Shown here: in pieces, positions 6,742 to 14,719 of the stretch
Numbering within the stretch: position 1 is the first letter of the stretch
Layout: each line of letters begins with the position of its first letter
Source of the DNA: Rhodospirillaceae bacterium
GTDB taxonomy: Bacteria; Pseudomonadota; Alphaproteobacteria; TMED109
Length of the DNA: 64,000 nt
Assembly: GCA_902557845.1 (NCBI GenBank)
Contig: CACEBX010000003.1
Span: 1-64,000 of the forward strand
Direction: 5' to 3'
Translations under genes and position numbers: made by a program
Notes under the pieces: generated by a model
Told to the model about the DNA's origin: nothing
Database searches by the model: none
What the model saw: the letters and a program-made list of their open reading frames with translations, nothing else

Positions 6742-7506
6742 TTATATTTTTTTACAAAAAAAAGGGTAGGTAATAGTTCCTTTTAAATACTTTCTATTTT
6801 TATCATAACAAGTAACTTTATTTTTGCCATTTGCCCAAAATAAATGTGGATTCAACGAGCTGTATTTATCTTTTATAAAAAAGTCACACCCCCACTTATT
6901 TTTTTCTTCTTTTTCACAGTATTGTTGACCAATTTGTAAATGCAGATGTCTTACTCTTGCCATACAGGGAAATGAAATCTTTTCTGGCAATTTTGCTACA
7001 GGCATTCCTCTTTTCACAATATCTCCCTCATTAACTAAAAAATCTCCAGTATGTGTATATATAGCAATTAAACGTTCGCCACTAGTCGATTTTCCATGAT
7101 CTATAACAACAGATGGCCCTTCACATAACTTTTCTTCTGTTTCTAGAACTTTTCCATCTGCTATAGCTATTATTGGTTGATTAGCATTTCCAATGATATC
7201 TATACCTTGATGGATTTGCATTCTAGTTCTACCGTTCACTCCATACATACTGTTAAAATCAGAAATAACTGGATTTACCTCGTATCCTTCCGGGCTAACA
7301 TCTGTAATATTCGCTTTACAAAATTCTAATCTACGATCAAACTCAGCTTCTAAGTCTGGTCTATCTAAATAAAATTCTAATGCCTTTTCACAATACTTTT
7401 TTATATTAGCAGATGATTCTTGAGCTTTAGTTCCTAAGCTAATTAAAATCAAGTAAAATATATACATTATTAAAAAGGAAAATTTATATTTTATAAAATA
7501 TCTCAT
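6742..7506 (-). CDS. M23-family (LytM) peptidoglycan endopeptidase
   Basis: 254 aa with a long N-terminal hydrophobic signal (residues 9-28, ending GTKAQES). The M23 domain occupies roughly residues 85-215: HQGIDIIG gives the first zinc ligands (H-x3-D), and HLHLQIG gives the C-terminal H-x-H. Between them are IAIADGKVLE, VVIDHGK and YTHTGDFLVNEGDIVKRGM, the typical beta scaffold. It would cut peptide cross-links in the periplasm during wall growth or division. It has no LysM or coiled-coil domain. The metal ligands look intact, so it should be active rather than an EnvC/NlpD-type activator. Confidence 0.9.
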   Translation of the reverse strand: MRYFIKYKFSFLIMYIFYLILISLGTKAQESSANIKKYCEKALEFYLDRPDLEAEFDRRLEFCKANITDVSPEGYEVNPVISDFNSMYGVNGRTRMQIHQGIDIIGNANQPIIAIADGKVLETEEKLCEGPSVVIDHGKSTSGERLIAIYTHTGDFLVNEGDIVKRGMPVAKLPEKISFPCMARVRHLHLQIGQQYCEKEEKNKWGCDFFIKDKYSSLNPHLFWANGKNKVTCYDKNRKYLKGTITYPFFCKKI

Positions 7507-7609
7507 ACTGTTTATATATTATTTTTTTTTTTAAAATAAAGCATTAATAATTTTATTAAGTATAAATTAAAATACTAGGAAATTAATTTATTAATATTAT
7601 AATCTAAAA

Positions 7610-8182
7610 ATGATAAAAATTAATGATTTAATTGAAATAAATGGAGTTTATTGCTCAAAAGAATCCAAGTCTGCATATAGTGGAAAAGTAGATGGGGAAG
7701 CAAAAGGATCTTTTAAAAATGGTCTTCCTGATGGTTTATGGAAAGAGTATTCAAATAAAGGCATTCTTTTGTCTGAAACTAATTATATTAATGGTATTTT
7801 GGAAGGGAAGTTTCTAAATTATTTTAATGAGGGGCAAATAAAGGAAAAAGGACATTTAGTAAATGGTAAACTAGAAGGAAAATTTTTTGAATTTTATAAA
7901 ACAGGAAAATTGAAACTTAAAAAAATCTATAAAAATGACAAAGAAGAAGGTGAATGTAGAACTTATTATGAAAACGGGGAAGTTAAAGAAAAGAGACTTT
8001 ATCTTAATGGTAAACTAGAAGGAGAATATTACTATTATTATAGCAGCGGCAAATTGTGGATAAAAAATAATTATAAAAAAGGTTTGTTGCATGGGGAAAG
8101 AAAAGTTTATTATGAGAGTGGAGAACTTGAAAAAAAAGAAGATTTTAAAAATGGTTTCAATTTATCTGGAACATATCATTGA
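7610..8182 (+). CDS. MORN-variant / YwqK-type repeat protein
   Basis: 190 aa made of about seven repeats of 22-24 residues with core pattern NGxxEGxxxxYYxxGxxKxKxxYKNG (for example NGKLEGKFFEFYKTGKLKLK and NGKLEGEYYYYYSSGKLWIK). This is the MORN_2 pattern found in proteins called YwqK antitoxin-like. There is no signal peptide, so it is probably cytosolic. The repeats form a beta-meander surface for binding a partner or membrane. The exported gene at 8193 follows after 10 bp and may share its transcript. No toxin gene is recognisable next to it. Confidence 0.8.
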   Translation: MIKINDLIEINGVYCSKESKSAYSGKVDGEAKGSFKNGLPDGLWKEYSNKGILLSETNYINGILEGKFLNYFNEGQIKEKGHLVNGKLEGKFFEFYKTGKLKLKKIYKNDKEEGECRTYYENGEVKEKRLYLNGKLEGEYYYYYSSGKLWIKNNYKKGLLHGERKVYYESGELEKKEDFKNGFNLSGTYH

Positions 8183-8192
8183 GTAAAAAATT

Positions 8193-8639
8193 ATGCGATA
8201 TTTTATTTTAATTTTAATATTTTTTTTAAATACAATTTGTATTGCCAAAGAAATAACGATTGATATATTTTTTGTATCAAGTGCAGGTACAAATAAAGTA
8301 ATGAAATTTGGTGAAATTTTAACATACAGACAAACTGAAGGAATTGCTAGCTGGTCTGATAGCGAAGGAGATTATGGTCTGTTAGAATGCTTGGGAAACT
8401 ATGTAACTAATAAAAATGAAGGAACCATATTAAATAATTATTGCAAAGGCACCAATCGTAATAAAGATACATTTTGGTTGATTATGAATAGAAACTCAAA
8501 TGATTATGAAGCAGGAATAGGAAAAACTACTTATTTGCAAGGTACTGGAAAGTTTAAAAAGTATAAAAATGTTGTATGTGTGTATGGTGTTGAAATAATT
8601 GAAGGAATGGCAGTATTGAAACAAAAATGCAAGCTATGA
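8193..8639 (+). CDS. Exported GTGK-motif family protein
   Basis: 148 aa with signal peptide MRYFILILIFFLNTICIAKE. Shared with the gene at 2504: ASWSDSEGDYG, a conserved cysteine (LLECLGNYV), TFWLIMNR, QGTGKFKKYKNVVC and a final KCKL. It is the fifth member of this family in the window and sits 5 kb from the others, next to the MORN-like gene. It starts 10 bp after that gene's stop, and only 7 bp separate its stop from the exonuclease start, suggesting one transcript. The function is unknown. Confidence 0.8.
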   Translation: MRYFILILIFFLNTICIAKEITIDIFFVSSAGTNKVMKFGEILTYRQTEGIASWSDSEGDYGLLECLGNYVTNKNEGTILNNYCKGTNRNKDTFWLIMNRNSNDYEAGIGKTTYLQGTGKFKKYKNVVCVYGVEIIEGMAVLKQKCKL

Positions 8640-8646
8640 TTTTAAA

Positions 8647-9432
8647 GTGATAATTGCTACATGGAATATAAATTCAATAAGATTAAGAATAGAAAGTGTT
8701 TTGGATTTTGTTAAAAAAAATAATATAGACGTATTGTGTCTTCAGGAAACCAAAACTGAAAATAAGTTTTTTCCTCTAGAGAAATTTATAGATAATGGTT
8801 TAAATCATTTTAATATTAATGGTCAAAAATCTTACAATGGAGTAGCAATTTTATCAAAATTACCTTTTTTAGAAAAAAAAAATATTAAATTTTGTGGTAA
8901 GAGTGATGCTAGGCATGTATCGGTTAGATTTCAAAATGGTATACTTCTTCATAATTTTTATGTTCCTGCAGGAGGAGATGTTCCTGATCCTGCAACAAAC
9001 CCTAAATTTAGACATAAACTAGATTTTCTTAATGAAATGAAAAATTACTTCAATAAAGAAAAAAATAAAAAAAGTATACTTGTAGGGGATTTAAATATAG
9101 CACCAAGTGAAAACGATGTTTGGTCACATAAACAGCTTTTAAAAGTTGTATCATATACTTCAGTTGAAAGAGAATATTTGCATAAGTTAATCAAAGAGGG
9201 TGATTGGGTTGATGTAGTAAGAATAAATAATTCTCCTAATCAAAAATTATTTTCTTGGTGGTCATATAGAAGTAGAAATTGGAAATTATCTAACAGAGGT
9301 AGAAGATTAGATCATATTTTTTCTTCTTCTGATATGAAACTAAAAATTAAAAACATAAATATTTACGAAAATTTAAGAGGTATAAATAAACCAAGTGATC
9401 ATGTTCCTATAACAGCTGAGGTGAAACTATAA
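8647..9432 (+). CDS. xthA: Exodeoxyribonuclease III (AP endonuclease)
   Basis: 261 aa, normal for ExoIII. Metal-binding and catalytic blocks are all present: TWNINSIR (Asn), LQETKTE (metal Glu), NFYVPAGGD, VGDLNIAPSENDVW (Asp/Asn), RRLDHIF, and KPSDHVPI (catalytic Asp-His). It cuts DNA at abasic sites and trims 3' ends in base-excision repair. It uses GTG as start (IIATWNINSIR is the usual N-terminus). It is close behind the exported gene at 8193. Confidence 0.95.
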   Translation: MIIATWNINSIRLRIESVLDFVKKNNIDVLCLQETKTENKFFPLEKFIDNGLNHFNINGQKSYNGVAILSKLPFLEKKNIKFCGKSDARHVSVRFQNGILLHNFYVPAGGDVPDPATNPKFRHKLDFLNEMKNYFNKEKNKKSILVGDLNIAPSENDVWSHKQLLKVVSYTSVEREYLHKLIKEGDWVDVVRINNSPNQKLFSWWSYRSRNWKLSNRGRRLDHIFSSSDMKLKIKNINIYENLRGINKPSDHVPITAEVKL

Positions 9433-9454
9433 ACAATTTGTAAAAGATTGTTTT

Positions 9455-9859
9455 AGTCAATATAGAATTACTACTGATATTTCAGGACTTTATATCGCTC
9501 TTTGGCGGCCTTATCATTATATAGGGCTAGAGTTAGTACAAAGCATTTATTCAATAGCCTTAAATAAACAACCAACTGGACATACTAAGTTTTATAAAGC
9601 GGATGTAGCAACTATAGCTAAAAAAAATCTTTAAAAACGAGAAAAATTAGATGGAGAAGGTGGTTTTACTGTCAGAGGTTAAGGCATAACAGCAGAGTTA
9701 AGCAAAAAAAATAATATTCTATCGTTGGGTTTATCAGACGGGATAATAGTTAAAAAAGATATTAAAAAAAATGATTTGATTACTTTAGATATGGTTGATG
9801 CTAATTTTCCTAAGGAAATAAGAATTGCAAGAGATTATGAATATTCGCTAATAACATAA
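9455..9859 (+). pseudogene. C-terminal remnant of SAF-domain Gfo/Idh/MocA-type oxidoreductase
   Basis: One frame reads GLYIALWRPYHYIGLELVQS, then ADVATIAKKNL-stop-KREKLDGEGGFTVRG-stop-GITAEL, SLGLSDGIIVKKDIKKNDLI and ends at 9859. This matches the C-terminal third (SAF domain) of the homoserine-dehydrogenase-like oxidoreductases common in alphaproteobacteria, whose typical text is YRPYHLIGLEL and GEKLDGEGGxxVxGK. Two in-frame TAA codons (near 9632 and 9680) and the missing NAD-binding part show it is dead. It fills the 440-bp gap between xthA and the hydrolase gene. Confidence 0.8.
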
Positions 9860-9875
9860 TAAAAATTCACTACAG

Positions 9876-10589
9876 TTATGAATGTGTATGAGGATTATTA
9901 AATGCTTCTAAAATATGAGTAAAAGTTTTTGTTTGAGAGTTTAAAGTTTCAGGCTCATTGAAATTCTTATCTGAAATTCTGGTAAAGTTTTTTTCACACT
10001 TATCATAAATATTTAGTTTAATATTGTTAATGTTATCTAAAAATTTTAGTTTATCATTTTCTCTTAGGTCATTATAAATTTTCTTTGCTAAATGAATTAA
10101 CATTGGTCTTCTTATAAATGTGTCATGTTCCTGAAAAAAACTAAAACCATCAAAGTCATAGCATACTGAGGACTCTATATCTAACCATAAACCAGATAGA
10201 TAAGATAGATTTGCTCCTATGCCATATCCAATAGTAGTAACCAATCCATTACACTGAGGAGTTTCCCTCAGCCATTGTAAGCAACTTACTACATCTTGGT
10301 ACCCTTTATCAATATTGTAGGTTTTAACTAATTTAGATGCTTGTTCTAAGTCTGTTTCTTTATTGCTATTAAGCTCACAACCAGGAAGGTCTCTCCAAAA
10401 TAAATCGGGAACAAATACAGTATACCCCTTTGCCGCACATAATTCAGCCATACTTCTAATATTAGCATCAATTCCAAATTCTTGATGAAGAAGCAATACT
10501 CCAGGATATACCCCATTTGCTGGAGCTGTTACATAGCCTTTAAACTTAACTTCTTTATCTTTATTTATTTCAACTAAACCTGTAGGCAT
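9876..10589 (-). CDS. Dienelactone hydrolase-family protein lacking catalytic residues
   Basis: 237 aa with the whole DLH alpha/beta-hydrolase layout: PGVLLLHQEFGIDANIR (Glu37 of the family's E-x-G/F-x-N motif), YTVFVPDLFWR, WLRETP, and the tail YDKCEKNFTRISDKNFNE. The nucleophile elbow, normally G-x-C-x-G-G, reads GYGIGA (residues 121-126), so the Cys is Gly. The histidine of the HGF motif is Lys (KNF). Both changes should abolish normal hydrolysis, so it may be a binding or regulatory pseudoenzyme. The start at ATG 10589 is well supported by the family N-terminus. Confidence 0.75.
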   Translation of the reverse strand: MPTGLVEINKDKEVKFKGYVTAPANGVYPGVLLLHQEFGIDANIRSMAELCAAKGYTVFVPDLFWRDLPGCELNSNKETDLEQASKLVKTYNIDKGYQDVVSCLQWLRETPQCNGLVTTIGYGIGANLSYLSGLWLDIESSVCYDFDGFSFFQEHDTFIRRPMLIHLAKKIYNDLRENDKLKFLDNINNIKLNIYDKCEKNFTRISDKNFNEPETLNSQTKTFTHILEAFNNPHTHS

Positions 10590-10674
10590 TTAAAATTTCC
10601 TTAAAATAATATATATACTATTATAATAATAAAATTTAAAAGAAAATTTTATTTATTTAATGTTATAATAAATT

Positions 10675-11145
10675 ATGTTTGATATTGGATGGACAGAAAT
10701 ATTAATTCTTGCAGTAGTAAGCTTGTTTGTAATTGGCCCTAAAGATATACCAAAGTTTTTAGGATATATTGGTAGAATTATTGGAAAGATAAGAGGTATA
10801 TCTAGTGATTTGAGAGAAACAGTAGATGATGCCATAAAAAATAGTGAGTTAGAGGAAGTGAGAAAAGAAATTTCATTTACTGATCCAGAACTAAGTAAAA
10901 ACTTCAATGAAATACTAAATCCAGTTCGCAAAGAAAATAAAGCTAATAATAGTAATCCAGAAAATAATGAAACAATTACCAATGAAACTAAAAAAAATAT
11001 TAATGAACAGAAAGATGAAATAAATAAAAGGCAAGATAATTTAGAATTTGCAGGACCAACGGAAAAATTACCTACAGGGTTAAAGCATATAAGAGAAGAT
11101 ACTGCTAGAGAAGAAAAAAAAACTAGTAAAAAAGAAAATACTTAA
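10675..11145 (+). CDS. tatB: Sec-independent (Tat) translocase protein TatB
   Basis: 156 aa. It begins MFDIGWTEILILAVVSLFVIGPKDIPKFL, the TatB transmembrane segment and hinge, followed by an amphipathic helix (GRIIGKIRGISSDLRETVDDA) and a charged low-complexity tail typical of TatB. It works with TatA and TatC in the inner membrane to export folded proteins. Neither tatA nor tatC is in the window. The MFDIGW start separates it from TatA. It overlaps no gene and is followed after 1 bp by the ArsC-like gene. Confidence 0.9.
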   Translation: MFDIGWTEILILAVVSLFVIGPKDIPKFLGYIGRIIGKIRGISSDLRETVDDAIKNSELEEVRKEISFTDPELSKNFNEILNPVRKENKANNSNPENNETITNETKKNINEQKDEINKRQDNLEFAGPTEKLPTGLKHIREDTAREEKKTSKKENT

Positions 11146-11146
11146 T

Positions 11147-11497
11147 ATGGTACATTTGCTGTATCATAATCCAAGATGTTCTAAATCTCGTGCTTGTATT
11201 AAAATACTAAGTGATAAAAAAATAAACTTCAAAGAAGTACTGTATCTTAAGGATGGTCTTTCTATTTCTAACTTAAAAGATATTGTAAATAATTTAGTTA
11301 GTCCATCATGTGATTTAATTAGAACCAATGAAAAGCAATTTAAACTAGAGCCTTTTACTTTAAACAAAAAAGACTTAATCGTTTCTTTTTTACACAAACA
11401 CCCTATATGTTTACAAAGACCACTTTTCTTTGATGGTTATAATTATATTATATGTAGACCGCCAGAAAAAGTATTACAATATTTAAAAAATAAATAA
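11147..11497 (+). CDS. ArsC/Spx-family glutaredoxin-like reductase
   Basis: 116 aa, thioredoxin-fold ArsC family. The N-terminal NPRCSKSRACIKIL carries the active cysteine, and HPICLQRPLFFDG is the C-terminal R-P-L motif of arsenate reductases (YfgD/ArsC type). It could reduce arsenate with glutathione/glutaredoxin, or serve another thiol role. No ars operon is adjacent. It is packed tightly with tatB before it and the 63-aa gene directly after it (next start at 11498), so an operon is likely. Confidence 0.85.
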   Translation: MVHLLYHNPRCSKSRACIKILSDKKINFKEVLYLKDGLSISNLKDIVNNLVSPSCDLIRTNEKQFKLEPFTLNKKDLIVSFLHKHPICLQRPLFFDGYNYIICRPPEKVLQYLKNK

Positions 11498-11689
11498 ATG
11501 AATCTAAAACAAATAATTAAAAAAGCTCTAATTTTAGTAAATGTATCGCTTTTTGGGTTAGGATCTTTTTTGTGTTTTATAATTGCAGTTACTGAAAGCA
11601 AAGACAGATTTTTAATAAGTGGGATTTTTTTACTATTATTTACAATTGTAAATAATAAAATTATAAAGATATTAGTAGAAAAGTTATGA
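11498..11689 (+). CDS. Small two-helix membrane protein, 63 aa
   Basis: Starts immediately after the ArsC-like stop. Two hydrophobic segments (ALILVNVSLFGLGSFLCFIIAV and ISGIFLLLFTIVNNKIIKIL) with charged ends predict a helical hairpin in the inner membrane. No family is recognised. Its TGA overlaps the ATG of the DUF1289 gene, showing translational coupling within a tatB-arsC-like-DUF1289 operon. Confidence 0.65.
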   Translation: MNLKQIIKKALILVNVSLFGLGSFLCFIIAVTESKDRFLISGIFLLLFTIVNNKIIKILVEKL

Positions 11690-11859
11690 TAGAGTCCCCA
11701 TGTATAGGAGTATGCACATTAATCAATGAACAATGTATAGGGTGTACTCGAACATCAGATGAAATAAGTAATTGGCTTTTTTATGATGACAATGATAGAA
11801 ATGAAATTACTAAAAGATGCCTTCAAAATATGAAAGAAAAAAAAGTAAATAAGAGATAA
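11686..11859 (+). CDS. DUF1289 cysteine-rich protein, 57 aa
   Basis: Reads SPCIGVCTLINEQCIGCTRTSDEISNW, the DUF1289 signature C-x3-C-x6-C-x2-C with the conserved R-T-x-D-E-I-x-x-W, near the start (residues 4-30). The four cysteines probably bind zinc or an Fe-S centre; the family's function is not known. The ATG overlaps the previous stop by ATGA. The fragment after the motif is lysine-rich. Confidence 0.85.
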   Translation: MIESPCIGVCTLINEQCIGCTRTSDEISNWLFYDDNDRNEITKRCLQNMKEKKVNKR

Positions 11860-11950
11860 ATTTATAATAGGTAAATTCTACATAAGAATAGAAAAACTAT
11901 AGTTCTCTGATGCTTTTAAATATTACAATTATATAAAGGAATTATTTTTA

Positions 11951-12442
11951 ATGAATGAGTGCTGGAATTTTTTTAGGTATGCAGAAATTGCGGATATTGA
12001 TGAAATCATAAATTTGGTTAAAGAAAATTATGAGTGGTTTTCACATTTAAATACAGATCATTTTGTTAAAAAAATTAATAATAAAGAATGTATATATGAA
12101 AGTGGAGTTTTAATTACATATAGAATTATTAGTATTGATACAGATCTTGGAACCTTTAAGGTTCCTGCAGGAAACACAATATTAGAACAAATTATTAAAA
12201 ATAAAAAAAATAGCAATTCAAATCTTCTTTATCATGTTTTTACTAAATTTATAAATTGTGCTTCAGGGTCAGTTTATCTAGCAGTTAATAGTAAGAATCT
12301 AAATGCTGTTAATTTTTATAAAAAAATGAATATGATAAAAGTATCAGACACAAAACTAGATTATAATAGACGAGATACCCGTTATGTAAGAGGGTATATA
12401 TATAAAACTAATAAAAAAAACTTAGGAAAGCTTATTCATTAA
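11951..12442 (+). CDS. GNAT-family N-acetyltransferase-like protein
   Basis: 163 aa. The first part (RYAEIADIDEIINLVKENYEWF) is the usual GNAT alpha-1 region and the last part (VYLAVNSKNLNAVNFYKKMNMIKV) is the N-A-x-x-F-Y-x-x-x-G/M-F motif B near the C-terminus. The middle acetyl-CoA loop (R/Q-x-x-G-x-G/A) is hard to see, so activity is uncertain. The substrate is unknown. It has its own start and converges with the DUF393 gene, overlapping by 11 bp. Confidence 0.7.
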   Translation: MNECWNFFRYAEIADIDEIINLVKENYEWFSHLNTDHFVKKINNKECIYESGVLITYRIISIDTDLGTFKVPAGNTILEQIIKNKKNSNSNLLYHVFTKFINCASGSVYLAVNSKNLNAVNFYKKMNMIKVSDTKLDYNRRDTRYVRGYIYKTNKKNLGKLIH

Positions 12443-12776
12443 TATTATATTTTCGATTATACCTATATTTTGCAAACTTTTTATAAATTACACTCATAAT
12501 TCTTTTAACAAAAAAAATGTTTATTAATAACGCTAGATATTTAAAGTATTTATGCTGCTCCCATAAAATTATAAAAGCATCTACTCCAACTTTCTCTTTA
12601 TTGTTATCATCTATAACATGAAGTTCTTTTAGATATTTTTCTTTATTTGTTTTTGAAATAAACTTGCCATTTTGATGAATTCCTATCCAGTTTACATTTT
12701 TAAAACCAAGTTTTTTATAAAACCTAATTTCTCTGCTACAAATTTTACATTTATCATCATAGTATACTTTCATCAT
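12432..12776 (-). CDS. DUF393 (DCC-type) thiol oxidoreductase-like protein
   Basis: 114 aa. The start MKVYYDDKCKICSREIRFYKK holds the C-x2-C pair that gives this family its DCC name (here D-K-C-x-x-C), and GVDAFIILWEQ is its second conserved block. These proteins look like thioredoxin-fold disulfide reductases; the partner is unknown. Starts ATG-ATG; the second Met is as good. It diverges from the cupin gene. Confidence 0.8.
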   Translation of the reverse strand: MMKVYYDDKCKICSREIRFYKKLGFKNVNWIGIHQNGKFISKTNKEKYLKELHVIDDNNKEKVGVDAFIILWEQHKYFKYLALLINIFFVKRIMSVIYKKFAKYRYNRKYNINE

Positions 12777-12814
12777 GGACTTTACCTTTTTATTTTTCTT
12801 TTTATACTAAATAT

Positions 12815-13087
12815 ATGGAAAAAAATAAAGCTAGAAAAATTCTTTCCGACAGTGGTCACTTAAACATAGTGGAAGTAAAGATGACCCCAGGCCAATATTT
12901 AGAAAAACATGTTCATGATTGGAATGTAGATATAATTATATTAGAGGGAACTCTGCAAATTAACACTAATACTGAAACCAAACTACTATTAGCTGGTGAT
13001 AGATATAAATTAAATAATAATGTTGAACATTCTGAATATGCTGGAATAGAAGGAGCTTCTTTTTTAAGTGCTAGACCATCTAATTAA
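12815..13087 (+). CDS. Small cupin-domain protein
   Basis: 90 aa, one cupin barrel. EVKMTPGQYLEKHVHDWNVDIIILEGTL is cupin motif 1 (GxxxxxHxHxxxx...G; two His at 32 and 34), and LAGDRYKLNNNVEHSEYAG is motif 2 with the third His. It could bind a metal and a small ligand or act as a dioxygenase or sensor. There is no DNA-binding part. Its start lies 38 bp from the diverging DUF393 start. Confidence 0.8.
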   Translation: MEKNKARKILSDSGHLNIVEVKMTPGQYLEKHVHDWNVDIIILEGTLQINTNTETKLLLAGDRYKLNNNVEHSEYAGIEGASFLSARPSN

Positions 13088-13123
13088 TTTTTCTTTTTTA
13101 TTAAATAATAATAATTTTAGTAT

Positions 13124-13717
13124 ATGTTAAACTTTTGGTGGATAAGACATGCCCCTGTAATTAATAACAAGAATTGTTGTTATGGGGATAATGAAGTTGA
13201 TTGTGATACTTCAGATGAAAGTAGTTTTAAGTCTTTAGTAGATATTTTGCCTGAAAATGCTCATGTGTATTGCTCTACACTTTCAAGAGCAAAAGAGACA
13301 TTTAAAGCAACAGCAAAGCTTGGATACAAGTATGAGTCATATTCTGAAGATTCTAGGTTAAAAGAGCAAAATATAGGAGAGTTTGCTGGTATGAAATATA
13401 TTGAATTAGAAAGGCTTACAAAAAAACTTGATGTTTATTCTCCAAATTGGTTAATGGATGAAAGGTTTGTACCACCTAAGGGAGAAAGCTTTATAAATCT
13501 AAATGATAAAGTAAAACAATTCCTAAATGAAAAAATTTTAGAGAAAAATCAAGAAAATGTAGTAATTTTTTCTCATGGAGGCCCTATTAGAAGTGCAATA
13601 AATATTGCTTTAGGGAATCAAGATGTTAAAGTTGGACCTTTTAAAATTGAAAATTTGAAAGTTACAAAAATTTCATATAATCATAAATTTTGGCAAATTG
13701 ATTTTGTTAACAGTTAA
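13124..13717 (+). CDS. Histidine phosphatase (phosphoglycerate-mutase-like / CobC-type)
   Basis: 197 aa. WIRHAPVINN gives the catalytic R-H (the usual R-H-G with Ala), YCSTLSRAKETFKATAKLGY the second Arg, EQNIGEFAGMKY the acid region, and VVIFSHGGPIRSAINIALG the second catalytic His. The layout matches alpha-ribazole phosphatase-like members, which act on small phosphates, but there is no cobalamin gene nearby to confirm CobC. Converges with the glyoxalase gene with a 3-bp gap. Confidence 0.85.
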   Translation: MLNFWWIRHAPVINNKNCCYGDNEVDCDTSDESSFKSLVDILPENAHVYCSTLSRAKETFKATAKLGYKYESYSEDSRLKEQNIGEFAGMKYIELERLTKKLDVYSPNWLMDERFVPPKGESFINLNDKVKQFLNEKILEKNQENVVIFSHGGPIRSAINIALGNQDVKVGPFKIENLKVTKISYNHKFWQIDFVNS

Positions 13718-13720
13718 GTT

Positions 13721-14179
13721 TTACCAAGTTCCAGTATTTGGCATGCTAGCCCAGGGCTCAGTTATTTCTAAAGGCGAGTTTTTTTGAAGAATTTCTATAG
13801 AAATATTATCAGGTGACTTTATAAAGGCCATATAACCATCCCTAGGTGGTCTATTTATAATAACTCCTTTGTCTAGTAACCTTTGACAATACTCATAAAT
13901 GTCATCTACAGAATAAGCTAAATGTCCAAAGTTTCTGCCTTGAGATAAAACCTCTTTGTCACCATTTGCATCAGGCCAGTTATAAGTTACTTCAATTAAA
14001 GGAGAAGCTGTATAATTATTATTTATAGGTAAATCTTCTGGAGCACATAAAAAAACCAAAGTAAATCTACCATTTGAATTTTCGGTTTTTCTAACTTCTA
14101 AAAAATCTAACTTATTACAAAAAAAGTCTAAAGTTTTTTCTAGATTGCTAGTTCTTATCATGGTATGTAAATATTTCAT
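13721..14179 (-). CDS. gloA: Glyoxalase I (lactoylglutathione lyase)
   Basis: 152 aa, single-domain GlxI. Zinc ligands are visible as His5 ([18 protein letters not shown]), Glu in PLIEVTYNW, His in [16 protein letters not shown] and Glu in ISIEILQ. The reaction joins methylglyoxal and glutathione and converts the adduct to S-lactoylglutathione, a detoxification step in the cytosol. The conserved PDANGD-type loop and PPRDG are also present. It fits with the glutathione reductase further along. Confidence 0.93.
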   Translation of the reverse strand: MKYLHTMIRTSNLEKTLDFFCNKLDFLEVRKTENSNGRFTLVFLCAPEDLPINNNYTASPLIEVTYNWPDANGDKEVLSQGRNFGHLAYSVDDIYEYCQRLLDKGVIINRPPRDGYMAFIKSPDNISIEILQKNSPLEITEPWASMPNTGTW

Positions 14180-14212
14180 ATGTATTTTATAACACCTTTT
14201 TAAAGAAAATCT

Positions 14213-14719
14213 ATGAGATTATATGGCGCATACGGTTCAAACCTTAATTTAAAACAAATGCAACGACGATGTCCTGGTGCATATCCTTTATATTCTTTTT
14301 ATTTAGATAATTACTCTTTGGTTTTTAAGGGTGTAGCAGATCTAGAAAAGCAAGAAGGAAGTATAAGTTTCATGGCAGTATATGAAATTACTAAACTGTG
14401 TGAGGAAGCATTAGATATGTATGAAGAATATCCAGATGTTTATAAAAAGAAGATAGTTAAAAGGAAAATAGAAGGTAAAAATAGGGATATTATGTTTTAT
14501 GTAATGAAAAAAAAGTATAATTATGCAATACCAACTATTAAATATTTTAATGTTATTAAAGAAGGTTATAGAAACTGGAATGGAAGTATTAAACTTTTAT
14601 ATGAATCTTGTTTTCATAGTATTGATAATAATTCAGAACTAGGATATAAAAGCGATAATTGGAAAGATAAAAAATATATAAATAAAAGTTTATTAAAAAA
14701 AATTAGTTTAAAGCCTTAA
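14213..14719 (+). CDS. Gamma-glutamylcyclotransferase (GGCT)-like protein
   Basis: 168 aa. The start [20 protein letters not shown] is the GGCT YGSNL substrate loop, followed by [11 protein letters not shown], then [17 protein letters not shown], where the conserved Glu acts as acid/base in family members. It may process gamma-glutamyl-peptides to 5-oxoproline, or be a housekeeping relative. Its stop overlaps the convergent molybdoenzyme gene by 17 bp. The C-terminus (after residue 140) is lysine-rich and poorly conserved. Confidence 0.82.
   Translation: MRLYGAYGSNLNLKQMQRRCPGAYPLYSFYLDNYSLVFKGVADLEKQEGSISFMAVYEITKLCEEALDMYEEYPDVYKKKIVKRKIEGKNRDIMFYVMKKKYNYAIPTIKYFNVIKEGYRNWNGSIKLLYESCFHSIDNNSELGYKSDNWKDKKYINKSLLKKISLKP

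Noticed and set aside
10653-10982. Minus-strand 109-aa frame over tatB
   Set aside because: Antisense to a clear TatB gene; the hydrophobic text is the mirror of the TatB helix and tail.
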